Positions 8,122 through 17,729 of a stretch of 64,000 nucleotides of DNA are shown here, piece by piece. Location: contig JBBPIG010000022.1 in assembly GCA_038040445.1 (NCBI GenBank), forward strand, positions 1 through 64,000, read 5' to 3'. A program made the position numbers and the translations under genes. The notes under the pieces are model-generated. The model was not told the DNA's origin. It ran no database searches and saw nothing but the letters and a program-made list of their open reading frames with translations. Numbering within the stretch: position 1 is the first letter of the stretch; every line of letters starts with the position of its first letter. This DNA comes from Acidobacteriota bacterium. GTDB taxonomy: Bacteria; Acidobacteriota; Blastocatellia; UBA7656.

Positions 8122-10008
8122 ATGGAACAACCTGCCAGAATTAACAAGGATTTGATTCAAGCTCTGGAAACGATGGGCGACAAGCTGCGGATTCACTCCA
8201 TCGTGGCGACTTCTGAAGCCGGTTCGGGACATCCGACAAGTTGTATGTCGGCGGCTGATCTTACGGCGGCGGTGTTCTTTTACGCGATGCGATACGAAGT
8301 CGCTAATCCGAAGAACCCGGTCAACGATCGCTTCGTGTTATCCAAAGGTCACGCGGCGCCGTTGCTGTACGCTGCGTGGGCCGAAGCGGGCGCGTTTCCG
8401 GTGGCGCGATTGAAAACGCTTCGGGAATTTACCAGCGAGCTTGAAGGTCATCCGACTCCTCGGCTGCCATGGGTTGAAGTTGCGACGGGTTCGCTTGGAC
8501 AGGGCCTGTCGTGCGGAGTCGGGATGGCGTTGAACGGCAAGTATCTCGACAAAACCGGCAACAACATTTTTGTGTTGATGGGCGATGGCGAAGCCGCGGA
8601 AGGATCGGTCTGGGAAGCGGCCGAGATCGCGTCGTACTACAAGCTCGATAACTTGATCGGCATTGTGGACGTCAACGGATTGGGACAGAGCCAGCGCACG
8701 ATGTACGGCCACGATACTGAAGTCTACCGGCGGCGCTTCGAAGCGTTTGGCTGGCATGCCGTTGCCGTCGACGGCCACAACGTTGCCGAGATAATCGCGG
8801 CGCTGGATGAAGCGATAGCCGTCACCGACAAGCCCTCGGTGATCGTCGCGGCAACCAAAAAAGGGAAGGGCGTTTCGTTCGCAGAAGACAAAGACGGATG
8901 GCACGGCAAGGCTTTTAAGAAGGGCGAGGAACTCGATCGCGCGCTGGCGGAGTTGCAGCCGAAAGTCGCGAACGCCGGTGAGCTGAAGATGAAGCCACCG
9001 GAGGGACGCAGCGCGCGAGACGGCGAGCAAGTAAGGGGCGAGCTTTCCGCGAGTGGGTACATCATCGGGCAACAAGTCGCGACGCGCGAAGCTTACGGCG
9101 AGGCGCTGGCGAGGCTTGGCGATCTGAATCCGCTGATCGTCGCGCTGGATGGCGACACCAAGAACTCGACTTATTCCGAAAAGTTTATGAAGGCGCACCC
9201 GGATCGCTTCTTCGAATCGTTCATCGCCGAGCAGAACATGGTGGGCGCAGCGGTGGGGCTCAGCTCGATGGGAAAGATACCATTTGCTTCGACGTTCGCG
9301 TGCTTTTTGACTCGAGTTTACGATCACATTCGAATGGCTGCGGTGTCGCAGGCGAACTTGAAATTGTGCGGCTCACACGCCGGCGTGGCGATTGGTGAAG
9401 ACGGGCCCTCGCAGATGGCGCTCGAGGACCTGGCGATGATGCGAGCGATTGAGGGCTCGACGGTTTTGTATCCGTCGGACGCGATCTCGACTGAACATGC
9501 CGTGCGTCTCGCCGCTGAACATCGAGGGATAGTTTACATTCGAACGAGCAGACCGAAGACCCCGGTGATTTATTCAACGGATGAGCAGTTCGAGATCGGG
9601 CGAGCAAAAGTGATAAAGCAGAGCCCCGATGACCAGGTGACTATCGTCTCCAGCGGCGTGACTTTGTTTGAAGCACTGGCGGCGTACGATACGCTCAAAG
9701 CGGAAGGCATATCGGTTCGGGTAATCGATCTCTTCTCAGTGAAGCCAGTGGACGAAGAAACTCTCCGGGCCTCGGGCAAGGCTACGAACAATCTGATTAT
9801 CACCGTCGAGGATCATTCAGCGTGGGGCGGGATGGGCGACGCTGTAGCGAGCGCGGTCTCGCCGTCGGGAATTCGAGTTTATCAACTCGCGGTGCGCGAA
9901 GTTCCACGCTCGGGCAAGCCTGAGGAACTACTCGCGGCTTATGGGATCGATCGCAGCGCTCTGCAGGCGATAGTCAAGTCGCTGGTTGGCGGCGCGAAAG
10001 ATTCATAA
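8122..10008 (+). CDS. tkt: Transketolase
   Basis: Transfers two-carbon ketol units between sugar phosphates in the pentose phosphate and Calvin-type pathways, using thiamine diphosphate in the cytoplasm. The start at 8122 is chosen because AGGAG (8111-8115) lies six bases upstream; the frame extends further left without support. The 628-residue single chain has GSGHPTS near the N-terminus, the TPP/Mg motif GDGEAAEGSVWEA from about residue 154, the pyrimidine-domain segment AEQNMVGAAVGLSSMGK, and a C-terminal domain with EDHSAWGGMGDAVASAV. At about 620 residues it resembles the shorter eukaryote-like transketolases rather than the roughly 660-residue E. coli type. It is followed by a repeat cluster rather than another metabolic gene. 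Confidence 0.95.
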   Translation: MEQPARINKDLIQALETMGDKLRIHSIVATSEAGSGHPTSCMSAADLTAAVFFYAMRYEVANPKNPVNDRFVLSKGHAAPLLYAAWAEAGAFPVARLKTLREFTSELEGHPTPRLPWVEVATGSLGQGLSCGVGMALNGKYLDKTGNNIFVLMGDGEAAEGSVWEAAEIASYYKLDNLIGIVDVNGLGQSQRTMYGHDTEVYRRRFEAFGWHAVAVDGHNVAEIIAALDEAIAVTDKPSVIVAATKKGKGVSFAEDKDGWHGKAFKKGEELDRALAELQPKVANAGELKMKPPEGRSARDGEQVRGELSASGYIIGQQVATREAYGEALARLGDLNPLIVALDGDTKNSTYSEKFMKAHPDRFFESFIAEQNMVGAAVGLSSMGKIPFASTFACFLTRVYDHIRMAAVSQANLKLCGSHAGVAIGEDGPSQMALEDLAMMRAIEGSTVLYPSDAISTEHAVRLAAEHRGIVYIRTSRPKTPVIYSTDEQFEIGRAKVIKQSPDDQVTIVSSGVTLFEALAAYDTLKAEGISVRVIDLFSVKPVDEETLRASGKATNNLIITVEDHSAWGGMGDAVASAVSPSGIRVYQLAVREVPRSGKPEELLAAYGIDRSALQAIVKSLVGGAKDS

Positions 10009-10028
10009 CCGAGAGATTTAGGTCCTGC

Positions 10029-10283
10029 AATCCCACCAACGCAGTTGGTGGTGCGTTCATACTCAGCCTACAAGCGACACTGCGTGGTGGAGTCCCAAAT
10101 CCCACCAACGGAGTTGGTGGATTGTTCATATCCAACCTGGCCCGATCAGCCGGAAGTGAATCCGAGAGGAGAGTAGGCTGGGTATGAACGATCCACCAAC
10201 TGCGTTGGTGGGATTCAAAAGGATGCGTGCCGTCTTGCTTGTAGGCTGAGTATGAACGATCCACCAACTGCGTTGGTGGGATT
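10029..10283. repeat. Four-copy REP-like palindromic repeat cluster (two forward, two inverted)
   Basis: Four copies of a roughly 45-base unit fill the gap after tkt. Each has a palindromic head CCACCAAC-NNN-GTTGGTGG flanked by ATCC/GGAT and a tail reading about GTTCATACTCAGCCTAC. Copies at 10029-10075 and 10098-10137 run forward; copies at 10173-10215 and 10237-10283 run inverted. The head-to-head arrangement recalls REP/REPIN doublets. No transposase of the REP-associated tyrosine type is in the window. Paired copies could form long hairpins in RNA. Confidence 0.85.
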
Positions 10284-10366
10284 ATCGGCACTGCCTTGGG
10301 AGAGGTTCTTCTTGGCTTTTTCGGCACTCTGCCAGGAATTGTATTTGCCTGCGTTTTGGAACTGAG

Positions 10367-11530
10367 ATGCTTGCACCCGGCACAACTTTGCGCGACAGCT
10401 ACACCATCGTGCGCTTGATAGCGCAGGGCGGTATGGGCGCGGTCTACCTCGCCAAACATCAACGGCTCGGCAGCACGGTTGCCGTGAAGGAAACATTCTT
10501 TAACGACCCTTCAATGCTCAAAGCCTTCGAGCGAGAAGCGCGATTGCTCGCTGGTCTACGACATGGTGCGTTGCCCAAAGTCATAGATCACTTCTCTGAA
10601 GGCGATGGGTGGTTCCTGGTGATGGAGTTCATCGGAGGCGACGACTTTGCCGAGATCCTGAAACAAAGAGGCGGCGCGTTTCCGATCAATCAAGTGATGG
10701 ATTGGGGAGACCAGTTGCTCAGTGCCCTTGAGTACCTGCATAAACAAACGCCACCGGTAATTCATAGAGACATCAAGCCGCACAACTTGAAGCTCACGCA
10801 AGAAGGCCAGATCGTGCTGCTCGACTTCGGGCTGGCAAAGGGGCAGGTCGAAGGAATGTCGCGCATGACCGCAGGCCACAGCATCCAGGGCTACACACCC
10901 GCCTACGCGCCTCTCGAACAGATTCAAGGCGCGGGAACCGACGCTCGCAGTGATCTGTATTCGCTCGCGGCAACGCTCTATCACCTGATGACCGGCTTCA
11001 CTCCGGCAGATGCGCTTAGCCGCGCGGCGGTCGTCGTGATCGGACAGCCTGATCCCTTGCGATCGGCACACGCCTTGAACCCGGAAGTGCCGCAGCGTGT
11101 CGCGGATGTCTTGATGCATGCCATGTCACAAAACCGTGACCAGCGCCAGGCCGGCGCGTCAGAGATGCGCCGGATGCTGCGAGACGCTGCGGGCAATGAT
11201 CAGCCTACGGTGGTTACCCCGGTCGCGCCGCGGACTGGCGAAACCATAGCGATGGTTTCCGAACGCCAAAAAGACAGCGACTCACCGATCATCAACAGAC
11301 CATCACCGGCTGCCGTCAATCTTTCAATACACAAAGAGCAACCGGACAATCTTGCCGCGCGAACGGAATGGGACACCGATCAACCGGAGCGAGCGACCTC
11401 CCCGCGCCCGGTTCCCACGACAGATCCGACGCCGCTCTTACAAGGTGCGCGAAAGTGGAATCGCCCGTGGTGGATGACGCTCGGCATCGTCGCGATGTTG
11501 ATTATCGGCATAGTTTTTTTTCCTTTGTAA
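10367..11530 (+). CDS. Membrane-anchored Ser/Thr protein kinase, C-terminally truncated by a frameshift
   Basis: A Hanks-type bacterial Ser/Thr kinase. The Gly-rich loop is QGGMGAVY (residues 20-27), the ATP-binding Lys is K41 in VAVKE, the catalytic loop is HRDIKPHN (133-140), DFG is at 153-155, and the activation/P+1 loop includes GYTPAYAPLEQ. The kinase core therefore looks active. A Pro/Thr-rich linker leads to one transmembrane helix (WWMTLGIVAMLIIGIVFF). The frame ends in the T8 run at 11514-11521, just after the helix. Homology to an extracellular domain resumes in another frame (next entry), so the protein has lost its outside part. Either a T-run slip or a sequencing error would account for this. 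Confidence 0.9.
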   Translation: MLAPGTTLRDSYTIVRLIAQGGMGAVYLAKHQRLGSTVAVKETFFNDPSMLKAFEREARLLAGLRHGALPKVIDHFSEGDGWFLVMEFIGGDDFAEILKQRGGAFPINQVMDWGDQLLSALEYLHKQTPPVIHRDIKPHNLKLTQEGQIVLLDFGLAKGQVEGMSRMTAGHSIQGYTPAYAPLEQIQGAGTDARSDLYSLAATLYHLMTGFTPADALSRAAVVVIGQPDPLRSAHALNPEVPQRVADVLMHAMSQNRDQRQAGASEMRRMLRDAAGNDQPTVVTPVAPRTGETIAMVSERQKDSDSPIINRPSPAAVNLSIHKEQPDNLAARTEWDTDQPERATSPRPVPTTDPTPLLQGARKWNRPWWMTLGIVAMLIIGIVFFPL

Positions 11531-11799
11531 GCAACAGAAAATCAAACACGACCAGTGTCACTTCAAAGGTAGCCGACGCGGCGATGAAGTCTTTTGATTT
11601 CGACACGGTAACGGTGGATGCGAAAGGAACCATCACAGACCGGCGCAAAGGACAAGCGCGATACGTTGCCGAAGACCTCGGCGGCGGCGTGACACTTGAT
11701 ATGGTCGAGATACTTAGCGGCACGTTCACCACGAATGTCTGGTGCGGAAGGCTCAGGCGCTCGGTGAAACAGTCCGGCGTGGATTGCGAGAGCCGTTGA
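11522..11799 (+). pseudogene. Remnant of the kinase's extracellular formylglycine-synthase-like domain
   Basis: In the frame shifted relative to the kinase, the sequence runs FVSNRKSNTTSVTSK, SFDFDTVTVDAKG and YVAEDLGGGVTLDMVEI, then LSGTF. The pattern GVTLxMVxIPGGxFxMGS is the entry of the SUMF1/formylglycine-generating-enzyme fold, which is often joined to Ser/Thr kinases in Acidobacteriota and Cyanobacteria. Here it diverges right after GTF, where MGS is expected, and stops at 11799. The remaining 200 or so residues of the domain are missing. The gene has thus suffered both a frameshift and a 3' deletion. Bases 11800-11967 contain nothing I can identify. Confidence 0.6.
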
Positions 11800-11967
11800 C
11801 ATCGTGAGTCGCAAGCGATCCAGACCATGCTTTGTTCAGATTCGGGTACTGTTCTAATGCGTGTTGCTCGCCTCTGCCCAAGGGATTATGATTAGCCGCG
11901 AATAAATCTAAAGCAACGAATATGTCTTGTTGATGAGTGCGATCCTGTTTGTTGCTGCTCAGCGTCA

Positions 11968-12237
11968 TTGACGGAAGCGGAATGGGTGAAGATGCCAGAA
12001 CCTGCGGACCCATTGGACGAGTTTAGGGAGCAATGCCGCCGCAACCTAAGACGGTCGCTAGATCAGCACATCAAATACGGCTTTTGTTACGTCTACAAAC
12101 CTGTGTTGGATGACGCTGACTATCGAGTCTTCGACACAATGGAGGAGTATCGGCGGTGGTGTCACGAACACCTCCCGACTTACCTCGGCTATAAGCTCAA
12201 TGAAGATGACAAGACCTTTGGAGTGAAGGATGCCTGA
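11968..12237 (+). CDS. Small protein of unknown function, first gene of a nucleotidyltransferase pair
   Basis: The 89-residue product is hydrophilic and rich in charged residues (FREQCRRNLRRSLDQH, TMEEYRRWCHEHLP). I do not recognise it. The longest frame uses a TTG at 11968 (MTEAEW...); an ATG at 11992 is the alternative, and neither has a strong ribosome site. Its last eight bases overlap the next gene's start (ATGCCTGA), implying translational coupling. The arrangement of a short charged protein followed by a nucleotidyltransferase is seen in toxin-antitoxin modules, but it has no visible DNA-binding motif, so this is only a possibility. Confidence 0.6.
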   Translation: MTEAEWVKMPEPADPLDEFREQCRRNLRRSLDQHIKYGFCYVYKPVLDDADYRVFDTMEEYRRWCHEHLPTYLGYKLNEDDKTFGVKDA

Positions 12238-12727
12238 ACGTCCTCCCTTTTATCCGGCGCAGGCACGAGAGCTTGCCGAAGCCTTCAACGCACACGAAGT
12301 AGACTACATGTTTATTGGAAAGAGTGGAGCCATTCTGCTCGGCTTTCCAGGTACGACTCAGGACGTGGATGTGTATCCAGCTCGATCGCAGGAGAATGGC
12401 CGGCGCATCATAGACGCTTTGACTCAACTTGGCTTCACTCTCGGCGATACTTTGAAGGCAGAGATCGTCAGCGGCAAGGACTTTGTTCAAATCAAAAGCG
12501 GCCCTTTTGACGTTGACCTCGTTTTTGCTCCCGATGGCATCGAGGATTACGCGACGGCAAAAGCTCGCATGCATCGAGAAGGCATTTTCCCGATTCTTAA
12601 CCTTCGAGACATAATCGCTAGCAAGCGGGCTGCAAACCGAGCCAGGGACCTCGTTGATTTGCCTTTGCTCGAAGCGTTCCGCGAGGAATATGTGAAACTT
12701 CACCCGACTTCGACGAAAGACGATTAG
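12230..12727 (+). CDS. Nucleotidyltransferase-fold protein (AbiEii/MNT-like)
   Basis: The 165-residue product has the minimal nucleotidyltransferase signature: VDYMFIGKSGAILLGFPG followed by TQDVDVYP (the DxD metal-binding pair), a third acidic strand in FDVDLVFAP, and a helical end with LRDIIASKRAANRARDLVDLP. The last segment is typical of uncharacterised nucleotidyltransferases often annotated as AbiEii-like or DUF6036. The GS that usually precedes the helix is replaced by GKSG, which may still function. It overlaps the preceding small gene by eight bases. A toxin role, or modification of tRNA or protein by NMP transfer, is possible; neither is shown here. Confidence 0.7.
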   Translation: MPERPPFYPAQARELAEAFNAHEVDYMFIGKSGAILLGFPGTTQDVDVYPARSQENGRRIIDALTQLGFTLGDTLKAEIVSGKDFVQIKSGPFDVDLVFAPDGIEDYATAKARMHREGIFPILNLRDIIASKRAANRARDLVDLPLLEAFREEYVKLHPTSTKDD

Positions 12728-12783
12728 CTTGTTTAGAGTTTGCGACGTTGGCGTCAGCGGAAAAGCGAGCAAAGCTGTATTGC

Positions 12784-12812
12784 TTGACAGTGTAAACGGC
12801 ATTGGATAGTTT
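12784..12812 (+). promoter_or_regulatory. Sigma70-type promoter for the glycolytic gene run
   Basis: A perfect TTGACA (12784-12789) is followed after 17 bases by TAGTTT (12807-12812), a weak -10 with the first two bases and last T conserved. It lies about 70 bases ahead of the gap start. Confidence 0.4.
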
Positions 12813-12859
12813 CGAGATTCCTTTTTAAGCGACGTGTTGTGCACGCCGCGATTTAATAG

Positions 12860-13888
<1,029 letters not shown>

Positions 13889-13896
13889 GAATTATG

Positions 13897-13981
13897 CGTG
13901 ACTCGTGATGCGTGATGCGTGATTCGTGACCGGAGAGGATAGCTCAAGTTTCAAGATCACGAATCACGAATCACGAATCAC
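13897..13981. repeat. Inverted array of CGTGATTCGTGA-like short repeats between gap and pgk
   Basis: The left arm (13897-13929) has four tandem copies of roughly CGTGAYKCG. The right arm (13957-13981) has three tandem ATCACGA units that are their reverse complement. Together they can form a long imperfect stem around a 27-base loop. It may act as a processing or attenuation structure within the operon; no U-tract follows. Confidence 0.7.
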
Positions 13982-13987
13982 TCTCCG

Positions 13988-15190
13988 ATGCCTAAGCTTT
14001 CAATTACCGATCTTGATCTGAACGGGAAGCGCGTGTTCATGCGCGTCGACTTCAACGTGCCGCTCGACGAGAACGGCAACGTGACCGACGACACTCGGAT
14101 ACGCGCCGCGCTTCCGACGATTCGGTACGCGCTCGAGCACGGCGCTCGTTTGGTATTGGCGTCTCACCTCGGAAGGCCCAAAGGCAACCCCGAATCAAAG
14201 TACTCGCTGGCTCCGGCTGTGCGAGTTCTCTCGGAGTTGCTTGGTAGAGAAGTGAAGCTCGCGCCCGATTCGGTTGGCGAGCAGGTGCGCGCGATGGTCG
14301 GTGCATTGAAGCCAGGTGAAGCGTTGATGCTCGAGAACCTGCGCTTCCATGCCGGCGAGGAGAAGAACGATCCCGAATTCGCGCGACAACTCGCGGAGCT
14401 CGCGGATGTCTACGTGAACGATGCATTCGGCACTGCCCATCGAGCTCACGCATCGACCGAAGGCATAACGCATTTCGTGAAACAATCTGCTGCCGGGTTC
14501 TTGATGGAGAAAGAGCTGCAGTACCTGGGCAAGGTGCTCGAGCATCCGGAGCGGCCGTTCGTTGTGATCCTGGGCGGCGCAAAGGTTTCGGATAAGATCG
14601 CGGTCATCGAGAATCTGTTGAAGGCGGCGGACGCGATCTTGATCGGCGGCGCGATGGCTTACACGTTTCTGAAGTCTCAAGGGCTGGAGACTGGCCGCTC
14701 GCTGGTTGAAGACGATAAGCTCGACCTGGCGCGCGACCTGCTAGCGCGCGCGCTCGAGCGCGGCGTCAGTTTCTTGCTGCCAACCGACAACGTCGTGGTT
14801 GATAAAGCCGCGTGGGACGCAGATCCAGAATCGACGGCGCCGCGCACCTGTTCGGTTAAGGAAATCAAGCCGAATGAAGCGGGGCTGGACATCGGGCCCG
14901 ACTCGGTTGAGAGCTTTTCACGGAAACTCACCGGCGCGAAAACAATCGTATGGAATGGACCGATGGGAGTGTTTGAACACCCGCCTTTCGATCTGGGGAC
15001 TCGAGCCATAGCTCAGGCCGTCGCGGCGGCTGACGCTACGAGCATAGTCGGAGGCGGCGATTCAGTGGCTGCCATTATCGAGGCGGGAGTTGCCGACCGG
15101 ATCACTCATGTTTCAACCGGCGGCGGCGCCTCGCTCGAGTTTCTGGCTGGCGAGGAGTTACCAGGTGTTGCCGCTTTGACTGACAAATAA
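13988..15190 (+). CDS. pgk: Phosphoglycerate kinase
   Basis: Transfers phosphate from 1,3-bisphosphoglycerate to ADP in glycolysis. The 400-residue product has typical length and motifs: [12 protein letters not shown] at the N-terminus, [35 protein letters not shown], the hinge [11 protein letters not shown], and near the C-terminus WNGPMGVFE with the nucleotide loop GGGDSVAAI. The start at 13988 gives the expected [16 protein letters not shown] opening. It follows gap and precedes a lipoprotein gene by 29 bases; tpiA lies beyond. Confidence 0.97.
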   Translation: MPKLSITDLDLNGKRVFMRVDFNVPLDENGNVTDDTRIRAALPTIRYALEHGARLVLASHLGRPKGNPESKYSLAPAVRVLSELLGREVKLAPDSVGEQVRAMVGALKPGEALMLENLRFHAGEEKNDPEFARQLAELADVYVNDAFGTAHRAHASTEGITHFVKQSAAGFLMEKELQYLGKVLEHPERPFVVILGGAKVSDKIAVIENLLKAADAILIGGAMAYTFLKSQGLETGRSLVEDDKLDLARDLLARALERGVSFLLPTDNVVVDKAAWDADPESTAPRTCSVKEIKPNEAGLDIGPDSVESFSRKLTGAKTIVWNGPMGVFEHPPFDLGTRAIAQAVAAADATSIVGGGDSVAAIIEAGVADRITHVSTGGGASLEFLAGEELPGVAALTDK

Positions 15191-15219
15191 ACATGGGGCG
15201 TTAACCGAAGAGGATCCAA

Positions 15220-15795
15220 ATGAACAAGGAAGTGCGATTAGTGGCGTTATTGGTGGCGGTGGCCGTAATCTCCGCAGCGTGCCGGCACAAGCCCGCTTAT
15301 AGCGACATCGACGCGAACAAGGCGCCGAGGAATCAGAACCAGAACAGTGAGACTCAAGCAGGCACAGAACCATCAACTGCCGGTCAACCGCCGGCAGCGG
15401 GAGACGCTCAGCCAGCACCTGCTCCGCCGCCACCTCCGAGGTTCGTCAGCCCGTCCTTCATAGATCAAACCAAAGGCGGAATAAAGGACTTGCCCGACTA
15501 TCCGCGCGCCTCGAGGTACAACGTACAGATCGGTCCCAATCAGGGAGTGAATTTTATGTCGCAGGTGCTCCAGACGACTGATTCACTGGAAATGATAGTG
15601 GCCTTCTACGAAGGAGTGATTAAAAACAACGGCTGGACCGTGACAAACAAAATGATTGACCCCGATTTGACTGAGTGGAGCCTAAAAAAGGGCGAAGAGA
15701 ACAGTGCAAAGATCCAAGTGAAGAAAGAACCTCAAACGGGCAGAAGGAACATCATCATTGTTCGCGGCGAGAAACTGGTACAGCCGGGCAAGTAA
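15220..15795 (+). CDS. Lipoprotein of unknown function within the glycolytic operon
   Basis: The 191-residue product begins with a lipoprotein signal ending in VISAAC (lipidated Cys at residue 21). A low-complexity Asn/Gln/Pro-rich linker (about residues 35-75, with a run of six prolines) follows. The globular C-terminal domain has DLPDYPRASRYNVQ, MIVAFYEGVIKNNGWTV and IIIVRGEKL. The pattern 'DYPxA... VxxFYxxxLxxxGW' resembles small periplasmic domains of unknown function found in other Gram-negative lipoproteins. It sits between pgk and tpiA with short gaps on both sides, so it is probably co-transcribed with cytoplasmic enzymes, which is odd. Confidence 0.8.
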   Translation: MNKEVRLVALLVAVAVISAACRHKPAYSDIDANKAPRNQNQNSETQAGTEPSTAGQPPAAGDAQPAPAPPPPPRFVSPSFIDQTKGGIKDLPDYPRASRYNVQIGPNQGVNFMSQVLQTTDSLEMIVAFYEGVIKNNGWTVTNKMIDPDLTEWSLKKGEENSAKIQVKKEPQTGRRNIIIVRGEKLVQPGK

Positions 15796-15817
15796 TCGCC
15801 AAGCGGCTTTGAGAAAC

Positions 15818-16582
15818 ATGCGACGACCAATCATAGTTGGAAACTGGAAGATGTATAAGACGATTCCGGAAGCATTGGAATTCGTCCGCGATTTCAAGCC
15901 GCTGGTTGTGGCTTCGACTCACTGCGAGGTTGTGATCGCCCCGGCATTCACGGCTATCAAATCGGTCGCGGACCGGTGCGACGGGTCGAACGTGGATGTT
16001 GCAGCCCAGGACGTCGCGGCGGAACCCGGTCCCGGCGCGTTAACCGGCGAGGTGTCCGCCTCGATGATCAGAGACGCTGGCGCCCGCTGGACGATCATCG
16101 GTCATTCAGAGCGGCGGCAGTTCTACGGTGAGACGGACGATTCGGTGAGCTCCAAGATTCGCGCGTCCATCGGCGCCGGTCTATCACCTATTGTCTGTGT
16201 GGGCGAGCGGCTGGAGGACCGAGATGCGGGGCGCGCGGAGCAGGTCGTCGAAGCGCAACTGACCGGCGGAACGCGTAACTTGACGGGGTCTGAGGCCTCT
16301 CGTATCATCATTGCTTACGAACCAGTATGGGCAATCGGAACAGGGCGGACGGCGACGCCTGAGACCGCCCAACAGATGCACGCGTTCATCCGATCCCGCA
16401 TCGGAGCCATGTTTGGAGATAGGGTTGCGGTGGAAACCAGGATTCTCTACGGCGGCAGCGTGAAGCCTGACAATGTTGTAACGCTGATGAACCAGGTAGA
16501 CATTGACGGCGGACTCGTCGGCGGTGCGAGTCTGGAAGCCGATTCGTTCGCGCGGATCGTTAACTACAAAGAGCGCGGCTAG
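15818..16582 (+). CDS. tpiA: Triosephosphate isomerase
   Basis: Interconverts dihydroxyacetone phosphate and glyceraldehyde-3-phosphate. The 254-residue TIM barrel has all the marks: NWKM with the catalytic Lys near residue 12, IIGHSERR with the electrophilic His, AYEPVWAIGTG with the catalytic Glu and loop 6, and YGGSVKPDN plus GGLVGGASL for the phosphate. The ATG at 15818 is preferred over the longer frame from 15758, because only from there does the family sequence RRPIIVGNWKM start. The stop codon lies within the ribosome-site region of secG. Confidence 0.97.
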   Translation: MRRPIIVGNWKMYKTIPEALEFVRDFKPLVVASTHCEVVIAPAFTAIKSVADRCDGSNVDVAAQDVAAEPGPGALTGEVSASMIRDAGARWTIIGHSERRQFYGETDDSVSSKIRASIGAGLSPIVCVGERLEDRDAGRAEQVVEAQLTGGTRNLTGSEASRIIIAYEPVWAIGTGRTATPETAQQMHAFIRSRIGAMFGDRVAVETRILYGGSVKPDNVVTLMNQVDIDGGLVGGASLEADSFARIVNYKERG

Positions 16583-16592
16583 GAGTAACGAA

Positions 16593-17042
16593 GTGCTTGG
16601 ATTAATTTTGACGGTTCTCTACATTGTCTCGTGTTTCGTTCTGATCATGTTTGTGCTGTTGCAGCCGGGAAAATCGGACGCATCACAGGTGTTCGGGGGC
16701 GGAGTGAATTCGGCAGCGTTTGGCCCGCGCGGAACTCAGACGGTCTTGGCTAAGATCACTATTACCGCTGCTGTTTGTTTCTTTTTGATCGCGTTCCTAT
16801 TCTCGATTCCGGGATTGTTCGAAAAGAGGTCGCTCGGTGAAGGCGTCGGCCCGGCGGAGGCCGCCCCGGTGAGCCCGGCGGCGCCCGCGGAACAGGCTCC
16901 AACGGTTCCGCCCAACGCGGCCGCGCCGTCCACACAACCGGCTGCAGCTCCGTCGAAGCCGGCAGGGGAGAACGCTAATAAACAGGCCAAGCCCGGGGGG
17001 TCTAAGGACGCAGCGAAGCCCGGCACCGATAAAGAGAATTAA
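16593..17042 (+). CDS. secG: Preprotein translocase subunit SecG
   Basis: Inner-membrane accessory subunit of the SecYEG channel. Two transmembrane helices are visible ([20 protein letters not shown] and about 20 residues from TITAAVCFF), separated by the conserved loop [16 protein letters not shown] and [14 protein letters not shown]. The GTG start at 16593 is fixed by AGGAG (16581-16585), which overlaps the tpiA stop. A C-terminal Ala/Pro/Lys-rich tail of about 70 residues makes it longer (149 residues) than the usual 75-110; such disordered tails are common in SecG of this group. The tpiA-secG-tRNA-Leu order is a widespread bacterial arrangement. Confidence 0.93.
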   Translation: MLGLILTVLYIVSCFVLIMFVLLQPGKSDASQVFGGGVNSAAFGPRGTQTVLAKITITAAVCFFLIAFLFSIPGLFEKRSLGEGVGPAEAAPVSPAAPAEQAPTVPPNAAAPSTQPAAAPSKPAGENANKQAKPGGSKDAAKPGTDKEN

Positions 17043-17101
17043 CGCCGCTGTCGAGCGCGAGCAGGCGGCCCAGGTTTTGACACGAGAGTCTCGCCCAAGA
17101 A

Positions 17102-17186
<85 letters not shown>

Positions 17187-17243
17187 CTCTACTCCTTCTA
17201 GATTCGCTGGTTTTGACGCAACGGTAATTTATCAAGGACGCTA

Positions 17244-17681
17244 ATGAGCAGTGAACCTAACGTTGAAACCAAGGTTGCGCGACTTCGCTACGCCGGGGGC
17301 GAAGCCTTTGTAGCGGAATCGCAAAGCGGTCATGCAATGGTCACCAGTTTCGGGCACGACAAGCTTACTGCGGCCTCGCCGATGGAGCTGCTGCTGGTCG
17401 CGCTCGGAGGATGCACTGGCGCTGACGTCGTTGCGATTCTCGAAAAGAAAAGGCAGCGAGTTACCGGGTACGAAATCGAAGTGCGCGCCGAGCGGCGAGC
17501 CGAGCATCCCCGCATCTACACCCGAATCGAAGTCGTCCACCGCCTGCGTGGCCACGCTATCGATCAGAAAGCCGTTCAGCACGCGATCGAATTGTCCGAG
17601 ACGAAGTACTGCAGCGTCTCGGCTATGCTTGGTGTGTCCGCTCAGCTAAGCATGAGGTACGAAATCACGAACGAAGATTGA
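17244..17681 (+). CDS. OsmC/Ohr-family peroxiredoxin-like protein
   Basis: The 145-residue product has the family layout: a beta-rich N-terminus, then TAASPMELLLVALGGCTGADVV with the first redox Cys, and later SETKYCSVSAMLG with the second. OsmC/Ohr proteins reduce organic hydroperoxides using this Cys pair. The sequence is closer to the general OsmC/YhfA-like branch than to classic Ohr, so its substrate is uncertain. It stands alone after tRNA-Leu and converges with the minus-strand gene that ends at 17794. Confidence 0.88.
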   Translation: MSSEPNVETKVARLRYAGGEAFVAESQSGHAMVTSFGHDKLTAASPMELLLVALGGCTGADVVAILEKKRQRVTGYEIEVRAERRAEHPRIYTRIEVVHRLRGHAIDQKAVQHAIELSETKYCSVSAMLGVSAQLSMRYEITNED

Positions 17682-17729
17682 CTTATTCGTTTCTCTCGAA
17701 CAGCAACGCTCGGCCTATTTAGCGGGAGC

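Noticed and set aside
13897-13981. CRISPR-like array
   Set aside because: The units are 7-9 bases long with no spacers, and the two halves are reverse complements; it is an inverted repeat, with no cas genes.
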